Shown here in pieces: positions 1 through 10,445 of a DNA stretch of 64,000 nt (position 1 is its first letter; every line of letters starts with the position of its first letter). The notes under the pieces were generated by a model. That model was not told where the DNA came from and searched no databases. It worked only from the letters and a program-made list of their open reading frames with translations. The position numbers were made by a program, and so were the translations under genes. Origin of the DNA: Tetraselmis striata (Eukaryota; Chlorophyta; Chlorodendrophyceae; Chlorodendrales; Chlorodendraceae); the NCBI GenBank assembly GCA_006384855.1, contig VCJN01003596.1, positions 1 to 64,000 on the forward strand, read 5' to 3'.

Positions 1-100
1 CTCCGCCCCTCAGGGAAGCCCGGCATCCGCGGGCCACGGACTGGGGCCTCACCCGCGTCACGACGCCCCTAGCGGCACTCGCTGCACCGCAGCCAAGTGG

Positions 101-127
101 GTGGGGGGGGGGGGGGGGGGGGGGGGG
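101..127. repeat. Poly-G tract
   Basis: Uninterrupted run of about 26 G. On the minus strand it is a C-run ending about 30 bases before a possible splice acceptor near 84, so it may belong to an intron of the gene that leaves the left edge. Confidence 0.9.
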
Positions 128-431
128 TCAGCCGGAAGACACATGCCATCGGAGAGGCTGGGGCAGCCAGCAGTCTGCAGGGCATATCCAGAAGCCTGTC
201 GCGCCCTATTGCCCATCGATTTCCAAACATCGGCGTGCACCCATAGCCAGACATCGGGATCAATAGGACAGCCCAATTCCGGCTGGGAGGCTCACACGCT
301 CCCATAAGCGCGCGCCCACCCCGTCCCTCCCCGCAACAGCGCGCCCACCGCTGCTCCCCAACGCAGGGCTCCCGGGGCACACAGTGAAGCAATTCGCCAA
401 AGTAGGGGCTCCTGCTGAGCGATGGTCGCGC

Positions 432-650
432 TCAGATGTGAGAGAAGGGGGGCATCGCACCCAGAGGGGATAAGCGCGAGACCGCTGAGGGCGGCATTGC
501 GGGCGCACTGGCGAGGGTGGCAACGGCGGCGGCGGCGAGTGACGGCGGCGATCCAACGAGGGACCGGGCCGAGGCTCCGGGGCGGAGCGCGCGCGCGAGC
601 TGTGCAGCCGCAGGGCTCCGCAGCAGCACAGTCGGGAGCTGGAGGGGCAT
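432..650 (-). CDS. Possible first exon of a gene leaving the left edge
   Basis: An ATG at 650 (minus) opens a 72-codon frame rich in Ala, Ser, Leu and Arg with almost no acidic residues, as expected of a plastid or mitochondrial targeting peptide (it starts MPLQLPTVLLRSPAAAQLAR). A possible continuation is a short exon near 84-46 (minus): a C-rich stretch precedes an AG there and GTGAGG follows. No function can be read because only a presequence would lie in the window. The alternative is chance coding potential of GC-rich DNA, since several other long frames overlap on both strands. Confidence 0.25.
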   Translation of the reverse strand: MPLQLPTVLLRSPAAAQLARALRPGASARSLVGSPPSLAAAAVATLASAPAMPPSAVSRLSPLGAMPPFSHI

Positions 651-899
651 CCAACGGATGCAGCGCTGTCCACCAGCCAGCAGTTGGAGAAGCTGACGTC
701 AGCGTATATGTTCTGGCGCCGCGTTGAGCTGCATCAGTCGCTAATGAGCGTGCGTCGATATCGGCCACAATGCTTCACATTCATCTGCGCATATCAAGGA
801 TTCCTATATCATCACCTGGCACTGCCTGGCGCTGCGTGTCGGCACCAGGAACGGGTACCACCGTATACCAGAAATAAGGATGACTGCTAATGCTCCCGG

Positions 900-2210
900 C
901 AGCTCAGCCCCATACGATATCGGTACAGGACGCACTAATCGTCCTACTGCGCGCGATGAAATCATATTTTGTTTTTTAATAAGCAACAGAATCCAGTAGC
1001 GGCCGTTTCGCGACCGCAATTTGAAAATCGGACCCCGCTGCCGCTGTTCATCCGGGTCCGGGTGATACGATAAAGCAGTACCCGTACCTGAATATACGGG
1101 TTAAGCGACATCCGTCGACGGCTAATGCCCCAATACTGCTCGTGAACGCGCCCCCCAAAATATGGATTACATCCTCTTATTTATCATATTTCATCATTCT
1201 AAATCTATACCCGCTGGCGACTTCCATAAAGAGGGGGATGTTAACACAACCGGTTAATAAGCACCGTATGTATGGAGAAAATCGCCATATCTATTATCTA
1301 TAAGCACTTACGCAGCAGTGTTTACGACAACGTCATTATTCATTTATTTCTCAAATTTGAGAAATAGTTAAAAGACGCTTTTGTAAACATTGCTGTTTAT
1401 AAATCTCCAAAATTCTTGTTTACATCAATTTTTGCGTATCTACGACCCAGGCCTGGCTGGGCTGCTGAGGGATGCTGAGCCGCCTACACTGCCAGCATAT
1501 TACTTATTCTTCCTTTGATTCCTCCCGGTAGTAGCATCACAACCCCAATGGCAGTCATCTGGCAGTCTGGCCACTGCTCTCACCAGTTGCGCACCACGCT
1601 TGTGTTTCAATGGTACACACCAGCAGCAAATACATACCATTCCGCTTCATTGGACGCAGCTGGTGTAATGCATCACATCAAACGCAGTAGCAGCATACGA
1701 AAAGAACGTGTCGCGTACGCTGCAACGATGCCATGCAATGCTACGCAACAGGATTATAGATACATGGCAGTGTATTATTTTATGATACGAGAGTAGACAG
1801 CAACTAGCAATAAGTCCAGGGTGGCCTTTAAAGGAGTACATGCTACATGCTATGGTTCATGTTTTAAGGTTCATGCAGTCGAGCCGTGAAGCATGTGTGG
1901 TAGTTTTTAACCGCCGGCCATGGGGCTGTAAGCAATTTCAAATTTCAACTTTAGGATGAAGTCATCAATAAATGAGTGGCAACAACGACTTCCGGCAAAA
2001 TACACGCGATATCATACCATTTCCGCGAGAAGGCACAAAAGCTCATCGTCCGCGTATTTTTTCATTCCCAACTGGCGGATTCTGATGAACGCGGACGCTA
2101 ATTTCACCCAGCTAGGCTAGATGCTCCATGCCTACCGCAGCTCCATATTAACAAGGAACAACCAGTATTTGCGCCCGCGGTTCCAGGCAACTAAAACAGT
2201 GTATTTCCGG
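900..2210. other. Gene-free AT-richer stretch
   Basis: Only short unsupported frames occur here. The base composition drops to AT-rich compared with the flanking exons and there is no recognisable repeat or RNA. It separates the possible gene at the left edge from the 3' end of the eight-exon minus-strand gene. Confidence 0.5.
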
Positions 2211-2219
2211 CGGGTTTGG

Positions 2220-5200
2220 TCATTGCCCGGGCTTGGGGCGAAGAGGGTCAGCCTGCAAGATGATAAAGGGCTCCTCCACCGTGTCTTGCACAGCAGCATC
2301 ATACTTGGCCACGTGTTGATCCACCAGAGGCTGGTTGTTTCTGTGCCAACCTATGCCGGTGAAGAACACCGCGTACCACCCGGTCTCGTTTCTTTTTGTC
2401 ACCGCCTTGAGCACCATTCCGATCCAGTTCACGCTGCCCAGACCCTCGTGGCTGTGATCAAACTTCACAGCCACCCAGCGGCCGACCAGTGAACGTGGAC
2501 TGCGAACGCAACAGGGGACGCAACGCACCGTGTCAGTGGCAAAGACAAAACAATGAAGAAAATATCACATGAGCCCACAACCCGCAATAACAGACATGCA
2601 TCAATCAACCCCCCTCCCCTCAATCCCGCATTCCCCCCTCTTCCGCGGTACTATCTGCCTCCAGACTATTGTGTGCATGCCGTACAGTAGGCGAGCCGCA
2701 CTCTCACCTTTTCTTGGCGCCGAGCAGTTGCTTACCAGCACTGCTGAAAGCTTTGTGACATTCGACAATGAAGGCGGGGATGTCCATACTTGCCCATCTC
2801 TCGGCGGAGGGCCCTTTCCTGAGAGTGGGCATGCCGAGGGAGGAAGGGGCATTACATGAACCTCCCCCCCCCCCCCCCGCCCCCCCCCTTCGCAGAGGGG
2901 ACACTATACTTTTTAGGTTGGGAGATAGCGGTGGCGGGAGAGGAATGGAATGGTCGTCAAGGCGGCACCGGCGGGAAGTCAGCGGATAGAAAGTCACCAT
3001 GTGCAGCCAATGGTGGGCGTTAAGAGCGGCACGGCTTGGGCGGCGGAGAACAGCAAGTCAGCACACTGTAATCCGATTTCCATTTGAACATCTCAGCCCC
3101 CCCTCCCTCACGTCTCCTCTTTCCTCCAAGGGCCAGGAGCCGAAACACGCACCTCACTCCCACGAGCCTTGCAGCATCGACAGCAGGGCCGTCTGCGTTG
3201 GTGCCTGGTGAAGATTGTTTTCTCTTGAGATTTTTCTTGTCAGCGGTGTGACTCCCTCCGGCCGGGCTGTGAGACGCCACGGGCGGCGTGCTAGGGCCAG
3301 CGACCCCCTGAAGGCACCAGATCAATCCCCCGTCAGCAAAGTGGTACAACTGAAAACAAACACCAATCACTCAACTGGCTGGGGAAGCCAACTGCTGCTG
3401 CTAGTTGTGTGTGTGTGTGTGTCCGTGAGTATGTTTTTTTGGGGGGGGGGGGGGGGGGGAGGTTACCGAAACCATCGCGGTACGTCGAGATAAGTGGGAA
3501 GCGGTGCGCGCACGGCGCGGGACTCTGTCCCGCAGCACCGTTTTGCCGGGAGAGATCTGTGTTCCATGAGCAGCTTGCTGCTGAGCGTGAATCGCGGCCG
3601 ATTCCGCTTTCTCCGCCGCAGCCTGCTGCCTTTCAAGTACCTCCCGCTGCTTCTTCTTGAGCCTTGCTAGCAGGCGCCGCAGCAAGCACTCGGGCAGGAT
3701 CCGATTCTCCACATCGGCGGTGAAGTCCTTGTAGTTTGTCTTTGACCCGTCAAGCAAGGTGTGCCGAGCAAACATGAACACGCACAGCGGCGAGTCATCT
3801 TCGTGGAATATCATCTCCTTGGCTATGTCCCGGTACTCGGGCTTCTGAAGAAGCGCCAGCAGCTCTGTGTCCCCGTCAGAGAGCGGAGGGTCCCCGCGTA
3901 GGGCAATGGGTCTGGGGAAACCGGATTTGGGCCACCTTGTATCGTTGTTTTGCGGGTCTATTTTGCTTTTCAGGAAATCAGCCACCGATCGCTTGAGATT
4001 GTCCAGGACGGTCTGGTTCTTGAGAAACCACGAATCGCAGCGATGGTAGGTCACACGGAAAACCTTGTTGTGAGCCATGTGGAACACCAAAAGGCCCTTG
4101 TTCTCAGTGCCAACAGGTGTTTTTCCTGCCCTGAGCTCCTCAGGCACCTCGGTTGCAGCCGGATGCTGGTCGCATATGAGTCGAGGCGGCATAACGCAGG
4201 CAAGCTGAGGGACCGAGGATGGCTTGACACCGAGGACAAAGCAATCTGAGGCGTTGCTTTGGTGCACGAACTGCACGCGCCCCTGCCGCTGGCACACCTT
4301 GAGCAGCTTCTCAAGAGTGCTGCCCACCACACACGGGGAGCCGCCATTGATCTGCATGGCCCATCCCAAAAGGGGACAATCAGCACCTCTATGATTTCGC
4401 GCCGCATGACGCTTATAATGCTGTAGCTCATCTTCATTGTGTACCATTGATGGGAGTTGTATTTGGAGTGTTTGCAGGATTCTATCATTGAATCGGTAAG
4501 AAAAACAGAAATGGCGGCCAATGGTATCTGCAGGAGTTTCTGAGAAGATGAGATAGCTTCGTTTGCACGGCGCAACTTGACCCTTACCTCAACGGTGACG
4601 TTGTGCCCAGGGCGACCATCATTGGGAACCGACAGCATGTCTGTTAGCATGTCATGCATTCCCGCCGCATTGCCGGCCGCCTTTGCGCGTTCCAGGAGGT
4701 CGTCTGCGTTCCATGCTGGCTGGAAGAAACAGGTCTCGAACATGCGGCGCATGGAGACGACGTCAGAATCCATGGAAAAGTGGACGTCCGGGGCTGCGTC
4801 TGTCTCGGCGGCTGGCCAGCGCCCGTGGGGGTTCAGCAGGATGGTGCAGAATCCGGTGTTGCTGCCCTTCAGGGCCTGAAACCTTGACACAAGCTCCCTG
4901 AAGTTCGCCTCCGGCTGACAGTCAAGTGGGACAACTTTCCTGTTGAGCAGCAGAGGGACAAGCGGGCGCAGGCTGTCGGGTTACCGATGTCGCGACATGC
5001 CGGATGCCACCATCGCTACGGTAGGGGCTAACCTACACGCCCAGGCACCTCTCAATCTGGGCCGGTGTCAGGGCGCACTCACCCCGCGCTGCGAAGGTGC
5101 GCCATCACCTCCCGTCGCTCAGCCGGCGGGTCCTGAGGGTCCGCCGTCTCCTCCATGGGGATGAAATTCAAAAGGTTGAAAGCCTCCGCTGTCCCATGCC

Positions 5201-7233
5201 GTTTGTGCGTGGACGACCTACTCTGGCGGTCCTTGAACTTCCGCTGTGTAGTGAACGGCACAACATACATCAGCTGCCACTCAGGTGGGCTCCAGATACA
5301 GTGGTGTTGCGGGCTATGGGCGGCGATTGGCATGCAGGTCAAGCGTATGCATTAGCGCAATGCATGCCTAAGGCCAAAGGGCTCATAGGCACCCATGTAC
5401 AGTATGCCTGGAAACGCCGCTACAGCCATACAAAAAGCAGTGACAGTTCCGCGCACCAAGGGCGATTACCATGGGGAGGTTTCTCTCGCGCCACTCGGAT
5501 GACAAGTAATCAGCGAGGTCAAATGGTGCCAGCACAATCCTAGCACAGAGCATATGTTGATGTCAGTTTATAGACTTGCCGTTGACACTGCCGGCTAAGT
5601 GAGGCTGCAATTTGTGATTGTTCACTCACTTGGCTTTGGGGAGGTTGCTTTCGCCATCCGCAGGTTTCTCAGCCTCGATGCCGTGACGCACAAGGAGGTG
5701 GCTTCCGATCACATGGACCACATTTGGGGCCTGCGTGGGCAGCATGTGGCCGTCAGTTAAGGGCACCGGGGGGCGTCCGGGTGTGGCCCAGGCTGTCGCT
5801 ACTGTATCTGGGCATCCATCGCCGGGTGTCGTCATGGGGACTCGCCAAATGCTTCAGTGCCGTGCCGGCGCCCACTCCATTCCTGCTGTAGCCCGCCCCC
5901 CCGTTTCCGTTCTGATTAGGGATCCTGCAGGCTGGCTTCTTCTCGCAAATGAGGGAGAGCGCGTTGTCGTAGCAGGCCGGGAGCGAGTCCTCATGCGCCA
6001 CCCCGTTGTCGAAGATTGCCACCCTGGGTGTACCATCCGGGAGGGTGTCTCTAACTATAGCGATCCTGTGTCACCGGCAGCGCAACGGTCAGTGACATGC
6101 ATGCTGGGCTTGGTGTGGACTGGAGAAAACACGCCATTTGTTCATTTCTGTTGCGGCACGCCATCGGAGCACCTGCTGCCATTGTACCTGTTGCAGAAAC
6201 GGCACAGATAGCATCTTCAGAGTCACTGAATACGCAGTCACCACGTTTCTAGCTATTCAAGGCGCATGCAACGTCTCGCAGCGCAGCAGCCAGCAGTCTC
6301 AAAATCGGGGGAAGGGTAAGGGGGAAGCGGGATGTCATGGAGAATTGGACACAGTTCACACGATGGATGAAACCATAACACCCGTCGCCTACTCGCCTAC
6401 TGCCCTACTCTGGCTTCTGCCATTGAGACGGATCGTCCCTCCTGAAATGTGCCCCCGACAAAGCGCCCGGCCGAGCCTACCACCGGCGCTCCTGCTTGCA
6501 CCGGAATGCAACGCGCCGCGTTGTATCAGCCTGTCCTAGGTTTCATCAGGGACTGCGCACATGCCGCACCCAGTTGTCGAGCTTGAGTCGAACCATCGCA
6601 CTCGTGCAACCCGCGATGGTTCCACTCAAGCTCGATAACTAGCGACCGTTCGACTCAAGCTAGATAACTGGCTGCTGAATGCATGCGTGAATTGCTTTTG
6701 ATTAAACCTAGGACAGGCTGATACAATGCGGCGCGTTGCATTCCGGCGAAAACAGGAGCGCCGGCGGTAGGCTCGGTTGGGCGCTATGTCGGGGGCACTT
6801 CAACAGGGACGACCCGTTTCCATGGAAGAAGTCGGAGGCTGCCCTATTACCGCGGCGCATCTGTATCGGCGCGATGGCCAACAGTCCCGGCAGGGTGGCG
6901 GCGGCGGTCCGTCGATAACAGCCCTGGAAGGCTGCGATGCTGGCATTTAGCGGGGATTTGATGATGGGACATTATCGGGGGAAATTGAAAAGACAACTTC
7001 GCGGCCGCCGAAGATAAATAGCCGGGGAGGTTCGATAGCTGTTGGATACATGAACAGCTAGCTAGGAGGGCCGCCGTGCAGAGGGGCACTCACTCCTCGA
7101 CGCTGAAGCTCCCCTGCAGCAGCTCGCCGATGCCAAAAAATTGCTCGCGCGTGGTCCGGTAGGGCTCGTAGTTGTCAGGGTTGAAGAGCACCTCGCGCGG
7201 AGTGCGCTGAGTGCTATTCGCCTCTTCCTGCAT
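2220..7233 (-). CDS. Uncharacterised eight-exon protein, 882 aa
   Basis: Exons read 7233-7094, 6050-5876, 5730-5630, 5289-5083, 4972-3467, 3307-3153, 2818-2708 and 2499-2220 (TGA). Every junction is GT-AG and phase-consistent once a 26-base segment at 4377-4352 in exon 5 is removed; 2649 coding bases give 882 residues. The start is the ATG at 7233, opening MQEEANSTQRTPREVLFNPD. No family was recognised. Visible parts are a possible first domain (residues 1-140), a middle region with many hydrophobic strands, a basic and glutamine-rich likely coiled coil at about residues 628-670 (LLRRLLARLKKKQREVLERQ), and a C-terminal 90-residue segment starting SLVGRWVAVKF that looks like a Tudor- or chromo-type barrel (inference). 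Intron 1 (about 1 kb) holds a foldback element and intron 5 begins with a C-run. The short DNG and YDNAL motifs in exon 2 recall GHKL ATPases but come in the wrong order, so I do not assign that family. Confidence 0.75.
6430..6825. mobile_element. Foldback (long inverted repeat) element in an intron
   Basis: A left arm at about 6436-6543 and a right arm at about 6704-6810 are reverse complements over roughly 108 bases at about 88 percent identity by eye, with weaker complementarity outside. The 160-base loop holds a second inverted pair (6572-6598 with 6613-6639, sharing the core CGAGCTTGAGT). No open frame lies inside. It sits in intron 1 of the 882-aa minus-strand gene. This is the structure of a non-autonomous MITE or foldback element; I could not identify target-site duplications. 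Confidence 0.7.
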
Positions 7234-7619
7234 CGCGGCACAGCCTGTTGGTCTCAGAAAGACCTAGCACCGCTGTCAATGTGGGTCAAAGTTGTCGGGG
7301 TCGTCGACACTTGGATGTAATTCTGCTGTCGCTACAGGGATGTCGCTGGTGCTTGCCGGATGAGTGATCTGTGATAGTTGGAAGCGTGGCAGCAGCACGC
7401 TTAATCACTGCGTCAGTCGCGATGATGCTCAGCAGCATCCGCCCCGGTCCGTCGTGCGATGCTTCTTAGAGATCGTTATTGTTCCAGTCTGAGTGCGCGT
7501 AGTTTGCGCGTCGGGCTGCTGCATGCGGGAAACTGATATAGAACCTGAGATAGCTGATATGTAGCGACCTATCTCGCGAATCAGTAGTCGCGACAGGTAT
7601 ACAATAAAAGGCGCGTTAA

Positions 7620-7960
7620 AAAGCCGGTGAAAAGCTACCCGGGTTCTGGTGTGAATTACAAAAAGGGCAGTGACAAATCCACCGCTTAAAGCAGCATATG
7701 TACCCGGGTACTGGTACCTGTACTGCTTTTAGCGGTAGATTTGTTACCAGGATTTGTTGCCCCTTCCGCCTATACCCGTAGTCGCTAATCCTTACAGGAA
7801 TGATAACTTTTTCTTAACTCGTAACGGTACACGGTACGGGTACAGTGGACGGTCAAGATCTCGTCAACCTGTACCCGCGGCGATCTGACGGTCCGTGTAG
7901 AACAGGTATCGCTATTGATAATTATCATTCCTATAAATATACTGGCTTTTTTTGTAATTC
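7620..7960. repeat. Inverted pair of tail-repeat fragments
   Basis: Position 7649 starts the minus-strand form of the short repeat GTGTGAATTACAAAAAGGG. The plus-strand form (TTTTAGCGGTAGATTTGTTA) follows at about 7725, and a third remnant (TTTTTGTAATTCACAAC) lies near 7950. They belong to the same family as the LINE 3'-end fragments at 14.6, 17.0, 29.3 and 31 kb. No gene is visible between 7234 and 8176. Confidence 0.65.
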
Positions 7961-8176
7961 ACAACAGTAGTAGCAGCACTCGACGCATAAAATCATCGCA
8001 AGTGCAATCGCGATGACACTCAACGCCCACTGATCATCGCTGATGGTTGCGCGTCATCGCTGGCAATGATCCACTGATCGGAGTAGTCTCGCCGCGTATA
8101 TGGCCACTCGCTGGAGCGAGCGAGCGTCTGAGTTTAAACGCCGAAGTGCGCTTTGTACCACAGTTTCTGTCGCGCG

Positions 8177-9586
8177 ATGCTGCGGCAATGCCTCGGCCAG
8201 CAGGCCCGTCGGGCGCTGCGCCCCGGCGGTGCGGCCGACAAATCCTGGGCGGCGGCAACCTCGGCGCTGTCGTCGTCGGCCGCGGACGGGCCGGCGCTGT
8301 GCGTGCTGGACCCGCTGCTGCTGCTCGAGCCGCTGCGGTTGCAGGCCCGTGATCAGGAGCGCGGGGCCGGCGGGAGCAAACCGTACGTGAGCCTGGAGGT
8401 ACAGCGGCAGCGTGCCCCCCCTCCCTCCGCCCCAGAAAGAGGGAGCCGGAAACCAAATACAGAAGCAGGCAAGGTGTCGAAAGGGCGTAAACGCAGCATA
8501 TTCGGTGCCCTCCTCTGCAGGCCACAGCTAGACATATGCGTACCCTCGCAATCGCCACTACCACTCATCATGCGCTCATCCAGGCGCTAGTCAGACCCCG
8601 ATCCCACCTCCCCCCCATTTGCGCAATCCTCTGCTAATAGGTCGACAGTGCGCGCTCCGCAACGATGCGATCGCAGCATGGCCTGCGCCTCCACAAGATT
8701 CTCCATGTCACAGCCGAACATTCCCCTCTTCATTGCACAGTCCAGCTGGTCGCAGGACTTCACAGGTCACACCTAGGCGCTTGTCAGAGGGGTAACATGA
8801 CGCACCCACTCGCCATCCTCACGTGCTGGTCCGCGGGGCGACACGCTATATCGACCCATTCTGCGGCCATCCAGGCGCTGGTCCACGGGAAAGCATGCCT
8901 CCTTCATGGACCCCCCGCTTCCACTCTGACAAACTCTTGCTCCTTGCCGCCAGGTATCCACGTCTCTGTTGGCAGCAGTGGCTCGCGGGGGGCAGCTGCA
9001 GCTCGGGGACATGGACGACCCGCAGAACCACTGGGCCTTTGGGGACGAGGCGGCCGAGTTCTTCCAGTACAAGTTCAGCGGCAGTCACACGGTGGTGCGC
9101 TGCAGCATCGTCCCCTGCGTTCGGCCTTGTCCCACTCGCGCGGCATACCCGGCACCACTCAATTGGGCTCGCATGCCCCCCAAAGTATGAACCGTTTTGC
9201 ACCCTTGAGCCGGGCATTCCGGGCAGTTTTTTGACTCCCTGGCCGGTTTACCCCTCACACCCTGTGACATCTCCGCCTGTCTTTTCATGACATGATGACA
9301 TCAGGTGAGCGGCTGGACATGTGTGGTGGACGCGGAGGTGGTGGCCGCGGCCCTGGAGGTGCAAACCCAGCCGGCGGGCGCCTCGTGGGCCGCATTCCAG
9401 GCGCTGACGACCGGGAAGGACCGGCTGCTGCGCGAGCAGGCGGAGGCTGGCGGCCTGCCGATCCCGCTGCTCTTCGCGGGGCGCCTCCTGGACTGCCCCA
9501 GCGCGTCGGTGTTCCGCCTCGCGCAGCAGGGGCAGCGGGCGCACGGCCTGCTGGTGTCCAACGACTTCGAGTCTGTAGATGACTGA
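8177..9586 (+). CDS. Three-exon protein with targeting-like N-terminus, about 215-219 aa
   Basis: Exon 1 starts at ATG 8177 and ends at 8386 (donor GTGAGC) or 8398 (GTACAG), both in phase 0. Exon 2 is 8954-9109 with donor GTCCCC, and exon 3 is 9305-9586 with TGA. The first 45 residues (MLRQCLGQQARRALRPGGAA onward) are Arg-, Ala- and Ser-rich with almost no acidic residues, which suggests import into mitochondria or plastid (inference). Exon 2 carries an aromatic, acidic stretch (DDPQNHWAFGDEAAEFFQYK) and exon 3 a mixed alpha/beta-looking segment ending NDFESVDD. I recognise no family. The phase-true joins and the coding contrast with the introns support a real gene. An upstream exon cannot be excluded. 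Confidence 0.6.
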
Positions 9587-9689
9587 GACACCGGCACAGG
9601 GCATTGGGGCTTGGCAGAGGCGGCCGGCTGAATAAGACTGTCGCGGATTCAGTCGGGACCACCGTAGCTTCAAAGCGCCTTCCTTCGCC

Positions 9690-9860
9690 CCGCCGGTCCG
9701 CACTCCACGCTGATGACTCCGCAGGCGCGCCGCCGCCAGTGGTATTGGTTGCACCGCCAACCCCACAAGACTCCAGACATGAAGATGGAGGCGGAGCTCA
9801 TTCCTGCGTGGGCTGCATGGCGCTTACAAGTTGCTTGATATGTTGTACTTAGCGGTAGTT
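9690..9860 (+). repeat. Diverged copy of the repeat at 29.55-29.75 kb
   Basis: The stretch matches 29553-29740 in the same order: GATGACTC(C/T)GCA, then CGCGCCGCC..CAGTGGT, then CCCCAACCCCAC-like sequence, then GACATGAAG(A/G)TGGAGGCGG(A/C)GCTCATT, then a tail with TGCTTGATATGTTG or GTTGCTTATC. It is probably a fragment of a mobile element. The frame is not conserved between the two copies. Confidence 0.6.
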
Positions 9861-10445
9861 TTCTCAATCCTAGCACAGCTGTACATAATTCAGACGAGCA
9901 CATGGATGCGGCTTAACACCCATCGCGCAAGCTGATGCTCATAGTAATGAACATTACACGTTTCTATGTCAAGCAACGGCTCCGTTTGGAGCTGAGATAC
10001 AGCGCCCGCGATATACGCTCCTAGGTCTGTGATTGATTTTCTTATCAATATATCTTATATATATTGCTTACATTTTAGATGGTATTAAATATGTCCAGCA
10101 GCCGCCCGGAGGCCCAAGCAGGGGTGGGCAGGAGCATCACCCCCCGCCCCTTCAAGTGGGTACCTGACTGCTAGTAGTCGCGCTCTATTGCAATTGCCAC
10201 TAGTGTCTCTACCGTCCAGCCCCTTACCCCAAAAAGCAATGTCTCTGCTGGTTGTAGCTGAACCTGGATACAAAATACAGGGCGACGAAGTGCTGGTATG
10301 CCGGTATGCCGGGAGCTTGCTGGTGGCGCCGCTGCACATGTGTCCCGATGGTCCTTCCGATGGTCGATGGAAGGCTGGCCATATTGTTTGTATGCCGTTG
10401 GGGCAGCGGCAACGCCCCTCGATCAGCACGCCAGCGTGTCTAGTT
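9861..10445. other. Intergenic, no gene seen
   Basis: The stretch includes an AT-rich patch around 10030-10090. The only frames are short and unsupported. It lies downstream of the three-exon plus-strand gene and of the 3' end of the fifteen-exon minus-strand gene, so it is a convergent intergenic region. Confidence 0.5.

Noticed and set aside
694..703. CRE-like palindrome TGACGTCA upstream of the possible first exon
   Set aside because: An 8-base palindrome is expected by chance in 64 kb, and no transcript start supports it.
5876..6050. DNG and YDNAL motifs as a GHKL ATPase
   Set aside because: The motifs come in the reverse of the GHKL order and the Gly-rich lid motif is missing.
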